Shown: piece after piece, positions 43,590 through 52,208 of the stretch
How the letters are laid out: every line of letters starts with the position of its first letter
Numbering within the stretch: position 1 is the first letter of the stretch
From: Gloeotrichia echinulata CP02
GTDB lineage: Bacteria > Cyanobacteriota > Cyanobacteriia > Cyanobacteriales > Nostocaceae
Assembly (NCBI GenBank): GCA_038087035.1
Contig: CP051187.1
Coordinates: 5,027,001 to 5,091,000 of the forward strand
Direction of reading: 5' to 3'
DNA: 64,000 bases
The notes under the pieces: model-generated
Told to the model about the DNA's origin: nothing
Seen by the model: only the letters and a program-made list of their open reading frames with translations
Database searches by the model: none
Program-made: the position numbers and the translations under genes

Positions 43590-45371
43590 ATGCAGAGTTT
43601 TTTTAGACTGTTAAAACAAAAAATACCTAAGCCTATACTCTTTGGTTTATACGGAGCAATAGGTTGTTTTCTCGCTGCAATTTTATTAGGTGAAATGCTA
43701 TTAGCATTCACAAAATTACCAGCTTCTCACCAACCATTACCGCAAGCGATTGTGTTATTAATAGATTGCTCAGGTAGCATGAATGATAACGGTAAACTCC
43801 AAGAAGTCAAGTCAGCGGCTCAAAAGTTTGTGCAACAACAAGACCTGACTAAAAATCAGATTGCAGTTGTCGGTTTTGGTAGCCAAGCTCACCCAGCCGC
43901 AAATTTGACGGGAGATAAAACATCCCTTGAAAATGCAATTATCGGGTTATCAAATGGTGGTGGTACTAGTATGGATCAAGGAATTACAGCCGCCGCTGAC
44001 TACTTAAAATCTACTGCTTTTAATCGGAATATCCTTTTATTTACTGATGGACTACCTGATTCACAATTTACTACCAAAAACGTAGCCGAATTGGTCAGAA
44101 TTCAGGGAATAAATATCATCGCCGTCGCCACTGGTGACGCTGACACAGGCTATTTAGCTCAAGTTACTGGCGACCCTTCCCTAGTCATTTATGCTAATTC
44201 TGGTCAGTTTCAACAAGCATTTCAAAAAGCCGAAAAAATCATTGGTAGCCTAGTTGAAAGCGGACTAACTGGTGATTACAATCCAGTATATTTAATGTTG
44301 CGAATTGGTGCTTGGACAGGAATCTTAGGTTTAGGAACTTCTGTGGCGCTGATTATCGGACAAAATGCTTACTGGCGTCGCCGTTTGCTCACTTTTAAAG
44401 AAGGTAGTATTAGTGTTGGCGGTGGTCTGGTAGCTGGACTCACAGCCGGTTCAATAGGTCAATTATTGTATTTACCAGAAACCACAATTCCGATTTTTTT
44501 AGGGGTGCAAATCATCCAAAATACAGTCAGTTGGGTGATTGTAGGATTGTTACTTGGTGGTACTATCACCTTCTTCAGCGGTAATTTCCAACTACGCAGC
44601 ATCTTACTCCGTGGTGGTCTTGGCGGTATTTTCAGTGGAGTTACTTTTTGGTTAGCTACTGCAGCTTTTGGCGATATTGTGGGATTATTGTTAGGAACAG
44701 CTATTCTCAGTTTTTGTCTGCGGACTCTCTCACCAAAACGATCTGGTATTGCTACTGTGGGAATTTTTATAGTTAGTTTAATAGCAGTAATAGCCAGTCA
44801 ATTTCTATTTTTACAACTACCCGGTATTACCCTTGCAGAAATTATTCGTCGAATAGCTGGTTGGACAATTTTGGGAGCATTACTTGGTGGTGGAATGTCC
44901 AATTTTGTTCCTAATCTAAAGCTACAGCAAGCTTTATTGGGTGGAAGTATTGGTGGTGTGATTGGTGCTGTAGGATTTGTTCTAGCTACTGCAATTTTTG
45001 GTGAACTTACAGGACGATTATTAGGTGCAGCTATTTTAGGCTTTTTTATCGGACTGATGATTGCTTGGATTGAAGAGTTGAGTCGAGAAGCATCATTAAT
45101 TGTGCATTGGACACCCACAGAAAAAACAACATTTTCTTTAGGTAAAAATCCGGTAATTTTAGGAAGTTCTGAGGAAGCAAGTATTTACTTACGCAAAGAC
45201 CAAGGATTCCCACCTGAAACCGCCAGAATTTACATGGAAGGGGAAAAAATCATCATGGAATATAACGAATTAATGAAAGAAAGAGGCATGAAATTATTAA
45301 AACAAGAGTTAAAGAATAATGATAAACGCAAACTAGGAAATATCATCCTGGAAATTTCAATTGACGGTTGA
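43590..45371 (+). CDS. VWA-multi-membrane protein with degenerate FHA
   Basis: Encodes 593 residues. An N-terminal membrane segment is followed by a VWA domain with 'AIVLLIDCSGSMNDNGK' (intact DxSxS) and 'NILLFTDGLPDSQF'. About eight Gly-rich hydrophobic segments then cover residues 230-500, and the C-terminus is FHA-like ('KTTFSLGKNPVILGSSEEAS'). The order VWA, membrane bundle, FHA-like links an envelope-side VWA with a cytosolic phosphopeptide reader. Its membrane plus FHA-like part resembles the 40323 protein, suggesting duplication and VWA fusion. Confidence 0.68.
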   Translation: MQSFFRLLKQKIPKPILFGLYGAIGCFLAAILLGEMLLAFTKLPASHQPLPQAIVLLIDCSGSMNDNGKLQEVKSAAQKFVQQQDLTKNQIAVVGFGSQAHPAANLTGDKTSLENAIIGLSNGGGTSMDQGITAAADYLKSTAFNRNILLFTDGLPDSQFTTKNVAELVRIQGINIIAVATGDADTGYLAQVTGDPSLVIYANSGQFQQAFQKAEKIIGSLVESGLTGDYNPVYLMLRIGAWTGILGLGTSVALIIGQNAYWRRRLLTFKEGSISVGGGLVAGLTAGSIGQLLYLPETTIPIFLGVQIIQNTVSWVIVGLLLGGTITFFSGNFQLRSILLRGGLGGIFSGVTFWLATAAFGDIVGLLLGTAILSFCLRTLSPKRSGIATVGIFIVSLIAVIASQFLFLQLPGITLAEIIRRIAGWTILGALLGGGMSNFVPNLKLQQALLGGSIGGVIGAVGFVLATAIFGELTGRLLGAAILGFFIGLMIAWIEELSREASLIVHWTPTEKTTFSLGKNPVILGSSEEASIYLRKDQGFPPETARIYMEGEKIIMEYNELMKERGMKLLKQELKNNDKRKLGNIILEISIDG

Positions 45372-45395
45372 CGGTTGACAAATGACAAATGACAA

Positions 45396-45791
45396 ATGAC
45401 AAATGACATGATTAAGTATACATTGACACTCAAACTCAAAAACTCCCATGAGCAATATACATACTCTTTAGATTTAACTTCCCATCAAGAGGATTATCCA
45501 GAGCAAATTTTCACTCTTAAGATGCGGGAAGATATCCGAAATTACCTGCAAGAAAAAAGCAGTTGCAAGATTTCTGATTCCCATCTCAACTTCATGGTTA
45601 AAACTTGGATAGAGGATATCAAAGAAGGATATCGTAATAGTAATATTGACATTGATTTACCACCAATGACAATAGATGATATTGAAGGCTTAACAGAAAC
45701 AGGTAATCAAGAAATCCCCAAACCGATTCCTCCAGATTTATCGAATATAGAACCGACTTTTGGGATGTTACCACCATTGGTATTTTCTTAG
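45396..45791 (+). CDS. Hypothetical protein of the signalling block
   Basis: Encodes 131 residues, or 127 from the second Met at 45408, which avoids the repeat-derived MTND. The upstream tandem ACAAATG heptamers supply the first ATG. It has a beta-rich start ('IKYTLTLKLKNSHEQYTYSL') and an acidic C-terminus. No motif was recognised. It lies between two VWA genes with short gaps, so it is probably co-transcribed. Confidence 0.5.
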   Translation: MTNDMIKYTLTLKLKNSHEQYTYSLDLTSHQEDYPEQIFTLKMREDIRNYLQEKSSCKISDSHLNFMVKTWIEDIKEGYRNSNIDIDLPPMTIDDIEGLTETGNQEIPKPIPPDLSNIEPTFGMLPPLVFS

Positions 45792-45813
45792 AAATTACAT
45801 TATGAGAAGAAAA

Positions 45814-47097
45814 ATGTTAAATGTTACAATTACACCTCATAGGCAATTTTTACCAGCAGATGCTCCTGAACAAAAATTATTTTTGATGCTGAAGCTGCGA
45901 CCTGCAAAAGATGTTTCTGCTACTCGTCCATCAACTACATTTGCCTTTGTTATCGATACTAGTGGTTCTATGACCGAGGATGTGACAACCGGGAAAAGTA
46001 AGATAGATGTTGTGATAGAATCATTAAATCAATTAGTTAGTAATAACAGTTTACGTCAGAGCGATCGCATTGCCATTGTACAATTTGATGACACAGCATC
46101 TACCATCATTGGACTGACACCAGCAACAGAAGTAAATCAATTAAAGAGTGCCATATCACAACTGAAAAAGTTTAGTGGTGGTACAATGATGGGGCGTGGG
46201 ATGCACCAAGCCCTGAATCTTCTTGCTAATGAAAATATGACTAGTCTGCGGATATTAATCTTCACTGATGGTCAAACATTTGATGAAGATAAATGTCAAG
46301 AATTAGCTCAAGATTTTGCAGCAAATGGTATTCCTATTACCGCATTAGGAGTTGGAGACTATAACGAAGACTTACTTGTAGGTTTGAGTGATGCTAGTGG
46401 CGGGAGATGTTTTCATGTAGTTCCAGGAAATCCTATTGGTACTCAGGTTGCAATTACTGATTTACCCGATACTCTCTTTCAAGAATTTAGTCAAGCACAG
46501 CAAGAAGTTATCACCAATTTAGCATTAAATATTAAAACAGTAGCTGGAGTTAAACTCACACGAACTGTTCGTGTTTATCCCGATCAAGCCGAATTTGCTT
46601 TAATACAACAACCATATCAAATGGGCAACGTTATAGCTAATGATGACACTATTTTTATATTAGAATTCACCATAGATTCTCGCCCTACAGCTAAAGTGAG
46701 AATTGCTCAACTTGGATTAACTTATGATGTTCCTGGACAAAACAAAAGAGGAGAACTTCCCCCACAAAATGTTGTGCTTCAGTTTGTCGCCGGACAAATG
46801 GCTGCACAAGTTGATCAAGAAGTAATGGGTTATGTCCAGCAGTCTAATATTGCTCAACTTGTAGCTGATGCAACTAAAGTAGCTGATCAAAACCCCCAGC
46901 GTGCAGAAGAGTTATTAGAAACCGCACGTCGAATGACACAGCGACTTGGTAATCAAGCCATGACTGTATCTCTAGAAAAAGCTCAAGACGAGTTACGTAA
47001 AACTCGTAAACTTTCATCTGGAACTCGTAAAACTGTGAAAATTGGTGCTAAAGGTAAAACCATCAAAATGAGCGACGATATCAATGATGAACTTTGA
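45814..47097 (+). CDS. Cytosolic VWA-domain protein
   Basis: I prefer the ATG at 45814 with GAGAAG just upstream; an in-frame ATG lies at 45802. 427 residues with no signal peptide. The VWA domain shows 'FAFVIDTSGSMTEDVTT' (DxSxS), 'IAIVQFDDTASTI', 'FSGGTMMGRGMHQAL' and 'ILIFTDGQTFDEDK'. A beta-rich middle follows, then a helical C-terminus 'NPQRAEELLETARRMTQRLG' and a Lys-rich tail. It is similar to TerY/YfbK-type VWA proteins that occur with kinases and PP2C phosphatases. Confidence 0.78.
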   Translation: MLNVTITPHRQFLPADAPEQKLFLMLKLRPAKDVSATRPSTTFAFVIDTSGSMTEDVTTGKSKIDVVIESLNQLVSNNSLRQSDRIAIVQFDDTASTIIGLTPATEVNQLKSAISQLKKFSGGTMMGRGMHQALNLLANENMTSLRILIFTDGQTFDEDKCQELAQDFAANGIPITALGVGDYNEDLLVGLSDASGGRCFHVVPGNPIGTQVAITDLPDTLFQEFSQAQQEVITNLALNIKTVAGVKLTRTVRVYPDQAEFALIQQPYQMGNVIANDDTIFILEFTIDSRPTAKVRIAQLGLTYDVPGQNKRGELPPQNVVLQFVAGQMAAQVDQEVMGYVQQSNIAQLVADATKVADQNPQRAEELLETARRMTQRLGNQAMTVSLEKAQDELRKTRKLSSGTRKTVKIGAKGKTIKMSDDINDEL

Positions 47098-47269
47098 AAT
47101 TTATTACTTCTGAAAAGAATTGATATTAAATAATGGGCATCTACTTTAAAAAGTGTTTTTTAGGGTGCGTCAGATGTGAAAAATCTGTTCATTTTTACGA
47201 AAAAATTTCTTCTGAGTCACCCTACACCTGACTACTAAATTACTAACACCAAAATAAGGAGTAGTATCA

Positions 47270-47842
47270 ATGTCTATTACTTGTCAAGCTTGTGGCTATG
47301 ATGAAAATCCACCAGAATCAGAATATTGTGGAGCCTGTGGTTCTGAATTAACAACAGCATCAACCACCCCTAATTACATTAGTGAAGTCCCAACAATAGT
47401 TTTACCACCAGAGCCAAATCAATTTTCTTATCAAGAACCTATAGAAAATCCTCCCCCAATAATCACCCCAATTTATCCTGATTCTACCCCAACAATTTCA
47501 GCAAGTACTGCCAAACTAATTTCCAAATTACCTAATTCACCTATTCCAGAATTCCATTTAGATGGTAGTAATGCAATAGTTGGGCGATTTGATACAGATT
47601 CAGGTCCTGTAGAGGTTGATTTAGAAGGATTTCCTGGAGAAGACACGGTTTCTCGCGCTCATGCAGAAATTTATTATGAAATAGGTCAGTGGAAAATCAA
47701 AGATATAGGTTCCACAAACGGTGTTTTCATTAAACGTGCAGGTCAATCTCGATTTAGCGCCAGAATTACTACTCCTGAAACATTAAACTCTGGAGACGAA
47801 ATTGCATTTGGCAAAATTCGCTTCCTTTTTCAAAGTCCATAA
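47270..47842 (+). CDS. Zinc-ribbon/FHA-domain protein
   Basis: Encodes 190 residues. The N-terminal ribbon is 'CQACGYDENPP' with 'YCGACGSEL'. A Pro-rich linker is followed by an intact FHA domain at about 95-185: 'NAIVGRFDTDSG', 'TVSRAHAEIYYEIG', 'STNGVFIK', including the Arg and the SxxH phosphothreonine-binding residues. It should bind phosphothreonine made by the kinase at 52209. A TAAGGAG site precedes it. The ribbon is also found in the kinase protein. Confidence 0.85.
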   Translation: MSITCQACGYDENPPESEYCGACGSELTTASTTPNYISEVPTIVLPPEPNQFSYQEPIENPPPIITPIYPDSTPTISASTAKLISKLPNSPIPEFHLDGSNAIVGRFDTDSGPVEVDLEGFPGEDTVSRAHAEIYYEIGQWKIKDIGSTNGVFIKRAGQSRFSARITTPETLNSGDEIAFGKIRFLFQSP

Positions 47843-48039
47843 ATAATAATTCAGTTATTGTAGGGTGTGTGACGCTACGATTATTTTTGTGCGAAGATTA
47901 GCGATTTTTGGCGTCACGCACCATCATTTGATTGTGACAATATCGTAATTTTTAATAAAATGTCACAAAAAAATTGTTTCCAGTGTGTACATTCTAAATC
48001 CATTATTTGTTATAAACAATCAGCGACAATAGTTAACAT
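47843..48039. repeat. Intergenic palindromic repeat
   Basis: GTAGGGTGTGTGACGC is partly mirrored by GGCGTCACGCACCATC (about 47863 and 47917). No gene is seen. A related GTGCGTCA/TGAGTCACCCTAC pair lies upstream in 47160-47230. The two repeats separate three genes of the block and could reduce or modulate read-through. Confidence 0.5.
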
Positions 48040-49896
48040 ATGAAGTTATTAGATACTAACTCAAATGATTCTTTAACTATCCAAACAGCAACTTGCTGCC
48101 AAATAGATAAATTTAAAGTTCAAATCGAATCACATTTGGGTCAATTTGCAGACGTTCATTACTTCCAAGTCACTATCCACAATCCTGAGCAAGAAGCAAA
48201 ATTAGGATTACTGCGGGTAGGCGCAATTGATGGCGCTCTGAGTCGAGAATTGCAACTGCGAAAAGTTCTCGGTAATCACAAAATGCTGTCTGAATTATTG
48301 GCTTGTGTCGAAAAGGAGTCAGTGTATCTATCTTCTAACTCACCATTACCAAAAAATCAACCCAACCCAGATAATTCGGTTTTCAGCAACGAATTACCAA
48401 GCAGTAAAAGCTCTGATGATCCATTCAAATTCAGTGAATTTGAGCAGGAAATAGCAGGAGAACCAGTATTATCTCAAATTGAACAAACAGATCCAGATAA
48501 AAGTGAGGATTTAGAGCAAGCAACAGAATATTTAGATGAAGAGTTTTATGACGAGGAAGAAGTAGATGCCGATTTTGATGCATCTACACCAAAGCATATA
48601 TTGTTGAGTTATTTGCCAAAGGAAGAAGAAACTTTAAAATATTGGCTAACCAAAAATCAGTCTTTAGAATCTTCTTTATTGCTTGCTAGCCAAGTCTGCC
48701 AATTTTTTAAATTTATTTATCAGCGCCAATGGTGTTTTATTCAAATATTTCCTAAATTTATTCAAATGGGAACACCTGTAAAGTTTTTCGATTTAACTGG
48801 TGCTTACCCAATTGATGGACATCTCACCTCTGGCTTGATGGGAGAATACTGCGCTCCAGAAATTGCCTATGACAGTAATTTTGTTATCAGTGAGCAAATA
48901 AGTACTTATATTGTCGGTGCTTTATTATATGAGGCTATTCATCACCAACTTCCTCCTCAAGAATCAAGTAAAGAATTAGAAATTAATCCCATTCCTTCTA
49001 TCTATCAAATTCTCAAACTGTCTCTTTCTCCTTTTCCAGAAGAGCGATTTTCCTTGACTCAATTATTGAGTCTTTTAGTAGACATCCGTAAATCAATACA
49101 AACACCCCAAATCTATTGGGAAGTAGCAACCCATTCCATAGTGGGGCTATCAACTAGCCGACTGCACAATGAGGATAGTTATGGAGTCAGACGACATAAC
49201 TTAAACAATTCAGATTCGCTCATTTTAGGAGTAATAGCAGATGGTTTGGGGGGTATGGCTCAAGGAGAACTAGCTAGTAAACTGGCTGTGCAAACAGTCT
49301 TAGAAACTCCGATTACCGCAGATTTAACCAATCAAAATATTCGTGGTCATTGGCTAATTTCTTTAGTTGAAAAAGCTAACAATTCTGTAGCCCAGCAAGT
49401 ACGAGACGGAGGGACAACCATAAGTTTAGTTATGGGTTTGGGACGAGAATTAATGATAGCTCATGTGGGAGACAGTCGAATTTTCTTGTTAAGGAATGGT
49501 CAAATATGTCAGTTGAGTGAAGACCACTCATTGGTAGCAATGCTATTTGCTAGTGGTGAAATAACTTATGAAGAAAGTCTTAACCATCCTGACCGCAATG
49601 TGCTGACTAAATCTCTTGGCTCTAAACGCAAATTAAGTCCAGGATATGTACAAGATCTAAACCGTTTTGGAGCAGGCTTATCAATGCTGCTAGAAGATGG
49701 AGATATTCTAATTCTCTGCTCTGACGGAGTTTGGGATTTAGTGCCAGCAGATGAATTAGCAGAAATTTTTAGTGGAGATAAAATTCTCCAATCCTCTGCT
49801 GATTTAACTATTAAAAAAGTTCTGGAACGTGGAGCGCATGACAATGCCACAATTCTGGCATTAAAATTAAGAGTTAAAATAACTGATAACCAGTAA
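48040..49896 (+). CDS. Pseudokinase-PP2C phosphatase fusion
   Basis: Encodes 618 residues. The N-terminal 150 are acidic and unassigned. Residues of about 185-355 follow a kinase C-lobe plan ('GLMGEYCAPEIAYDS', 'STYIVGALLYEAIHHQLP', 'PFPEERFSLTQLLSLL') but no G-loop Lys, HRD or DFG motif is present, so it is a pseudokinase. The C-terminus is a complete PP2C with 'SRLHNEDSYG', 'VIADGLGGMAQGELAS', 'IAHVGDSRIFLLR', 'LILCSDGVWDLV' and 'HDNATILALK'. It likely dephosphorylates targets of the neighbouring kinase, with the pseudokinase as a docking or regulatory part. Confidence 0.82.
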   Translation: MKLLDTNSNDSLTIQTATCCQIDKFKVQIESHLGQFADVHYFQVTIHNPEQEAKLGLLRVGAIDGALSRELQLRKVLGNHKMLSELLACVEKESVYLSSNSPLPKNQPNPDNSVFSNELPSSKSSDDPFKFSEFEQEIAGEPVLSQIEQTDPDKSEDLEQATEYLDEEFYDEEEVDADFDASTPKHILLSYLPKEEETLKYWLTKNQSLESSLLLASQVCQFFKFIYQRQWCFIQIFPKFIQMGTPVKFFDLTGAYPIDGHLTSGLMGEYCAPEIAYDSNFVISEQISTYIVGALLYEAIHHQLPPQESSKELEINPIPSIYQILKLSLSPFPEERFSLTQLLSLLVDIRKSIQTPQIYWEVATHSIVGLSTSRLHNEDSYGVRRHNLNNSDSLILGVIADGLGGMAQGELASKLAVQTVLETPITADLTNQNIRGHWLISLVEKANNSVAQQVRDGGTTISLVMGLGRELMIAHVGDSRIFLLRNGQICQLSEDHSLVAMLFASGEITYEESLNHPDRNVLTKSLGSKRKLSPGYVQDLNRFGAGLSMLLEDGDILILCSDGVWDLVPADELAEIFSGDKILQSSADLTIKKVLERGAHDNATILALKLRVKITDNQ

Positions 49897-49924
49897 CAGC
49901 AGAACTACAAGGAGAAACTTAACC

Positions 49925-52126
49925 ATGTCAACTAATAATCGAAGTACCGATATAGCAGCACGTATTACCAACATTATTGAGAAGCGCAAACCCTTTGTTG
50001 AACGTCTCAAGAAAGTAGAAGCTCATTTGCAGTTTTTAAGTTCTAAACTAGGTGAACTGGAAGCTGTCCGCCAGCAGTTGATGAGAGTACCTGATAATGC
50101 TGAGGTAGTGGGAAAGCTGCAAACAATTAAGATTCATGGACTCCAAAAACGTCTGGAATTTCAGGAAAAGCAACTTGCTAAACTCAGAACACGGTTTGAT
50201 CGTGGCACTCTCAATATTGGCGTAGTGGGGCTAATGGGTCAAGGAAAAAGTACTTTGCTCAAAAGCCTCAGTGGACTTTCTGATAATGAAATACCTGCTC
50301 GTGAGGGAGGAGCCTGCACCGCCGTTCGCAGTACCATTTACCATCATCAAGAGCAGACTTATGCCCAAGTCACATTTCATGATGAAAACTCATTTCTTAC
50401 AGAGGTAATTGGTGCTTATTACGAGGAACTAGGCTTAGGTAAGAAACCAATAAACCTGAATAAGTTTGCTAGCGAACCGCTTCCTCCCGCACCTTCTGAA
50501 GCCACCAAGAAGGCAATGTATGAAAGACTCCGCAATGATTATTATGCCAATTTTCAAAAGTATCAAGGCCGACTGCGAGCAGATTCTCCTCGCATTATCG
50601 AAGTTCCCAAAGAGGAAATTGGCAACTATGTCGTTCATCAGTACGATACTAATAATAATCTCATCAGTTGTGACCATTTGGCAGTAAAGCAAGTGGAAAT
50701 TTTCTGTCCTTTTAATAAATCCGAAGTAGAAAAGATTGCACTAGTAGACATACCTGGACTGGGCGATCTCAGAGTAGGTGATGAAAAGCTGATGCTAGAA
50801 ACTCTGGGGCGGGAAGTAGATGTGGTTCTCTTTGTTCGTAGACCAGATCCTTTACGTTACGGTTGGGATGAGCGGGATACTAGTTTATATGATAAAACAA
50901 AGAAGGCGCTGAATGATCTTGCAGACAGGTCATTTATGGTTCTCAACCAAATGGGCAATGGAAACGGCAAAAATGATAATTCTAAAGGCTGCGAACAGCA
51001 TCAGAAAACTATTAAAGAAAACCATATTGACGTAGTTTCTTGTTTAATCGCCGACTGTTCCAATCCCGACAAAGCAAACAATGTTCTGTATACAGTTCTC
51101 CAATATTTAGCTGACAAGATTGAATATCTTGATAATAGATATGCCAATAAGTATCAAAAAGATTTAGAATTACTTCAGCTTTCCTTAGAAGAAGAATTAG
51201 AAAAAGCTAATAAGGCACTAGTACAATTTGCTGATGAAGGCAGGATTTTTCAAAGACGGTTAAAAGATTTTTCAAATAAGCTCTCTAATGGACTGGTAAA
51301 ATTGTCTGCTACTCTAAAAAGTCAGCGTGATCTTGAAGACCAACATTTCAAGGCTCAAGTTGATGCAGTTCTCAAAGCATGTAACACCGATTCAGGAATT
51401 CCCGATTTAAAAAAGATAACTGACGAGTGTATTTCGCCAAAATTTAAGGGTTCTTACAAAGCTCTCTATCATGTATACGTTGCCCAAATGCGAACTCATC
51501 TATCTAAGCATTTTCTGGCTCTAAACAAAGGACTTAAACAGTCTTTAGGAGAATTAAAATCTCTCGTTACAGATGTGTTAGTAACCCAAGGGCATTTAGG
51601 AGGAATAACAGAGGCTCGCGGTGCTGATTTTCTCAAAGTCATGACAGATATACTAGCTAAAAATCAGAATCAATTGGAGTTAGGTTTCCGAAACCTTTGG
51701 GAGTCTCAAATTTCATACGAAGGGCTAATTTTAGCCAGTATTCGCCAGCATTTTGATGAATTATTGATGCCTGATATTGCTAATCCTCAATCAGATTTGT
51801 CCAACGCACAAGATGTCAGAAATTCTCTTGAGGTGCTTCATAAAGATGTGGTTAATAAATGCAAGCAAACTTTAGATGAATGGCTACGCGAACCGAGTAA
51901 GATGAGATATTTCATCATTGCTGAGTTTGTTGATCGCGTTCTTTATGCAGATGGGATGGAAGAAGAGTGGGACAACTTTTTTCATGATGAGCCAGAATTA
52001 CGCTCTAAAGTTTGGCCAGAATTCCAAAAGCTGGAGGAATATAAGAAAATTCAGCAGCAGTGGATGAACGTAGTACAACAGGCTATAGAAACTAACAAAC
52101 CGCAATCGATGCGGTTTTTAAACTAA
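49925..52126 (+). CDS. Dynamin-like large GTPase
   Basis: Encodes 733 residues. An N-terminal coiled helix leads to G1 'IGVVGLMGQGKSTLLKSL' at about 100, G3 'VDIPGLGDLRVGDEKL' at about 275 and a G4-like 'FMVLNQMGNGNGKN'. A long helical stalk follows with coiled-coil pattern. Bacterial dynamin-like proteins remodel membranes and have been tied to stress and antiphage responses. It starts 28 bp after the PP2C stop with a GGAG site and is surely in the same operon. Confidence 0.78.
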   Translation: MSTNNRSTDIAARITNIIEKRKPFVERLKKVEAHLQFLSSKLGELEAVRQQLMRVPDNAEVVGKLQTIKIHGLQKRLEFQEKQLAKLRTRFDRGTLNIGVVGLMGQGKSTLLKSLSGLSDNEIPAREGGACTAVRSTIYHHQEQTYAQVTFHDENSFLTEVIGAYYEELGLGKKPINLNKFASEPLPPAPSEATKKAMYERLRNDYYANFQKYQGRLRADSPRIIEVPKEEIGNYVVHQYDTNNNLISCDHLAVKQVEIFCPFNKSEVEKIALVDIPGLGDLRVGDEKLMLETLGREVDVVLFVRRPDPLRYGWDERDTSLYDKTKKALNDLADRSFMVLNQMGNGNGKNDNSKGCEQHQKTIKENHIDVVSCLIADCSNPDKANNVLYTVLQYLADKIEYLDNRYANKYQKDLELLQLSLEEELEKANKALVQFADEGRIFQRRLKDFSNKLSNGLVKLSATLKSQRDLEDQHFKAQVDAVLKACNTDSGIPDLKKITDECISPKFKGSYKALYHVYVAQMRTHLSKHFLALNKGLKQSLGELKSLVTDVLVTQGHLGGITEARGADFLKVMTDILAKNQNQLELGFRNLWESQISYEGLILASIRQHFDELLMPDIANPQSDLSNAQDVRNSLEVLHKDVVNKCKQTLDEWLREPSKMRYFIIAEFVDRVLYADGMEEEWDNFFHDEPELRSKVWPEFQKLEEYKKIQQQWMNVVQQAIETNKPQSMRFLN

Positions 52127-52208
52127 CTGAAATCAAAGTTCCTAACAGGGTGCATTTTATATTCTTTTCTTGCAATGTTGCGTAAAAAAAATTTAGCTAA
52201 TTGCAAAT

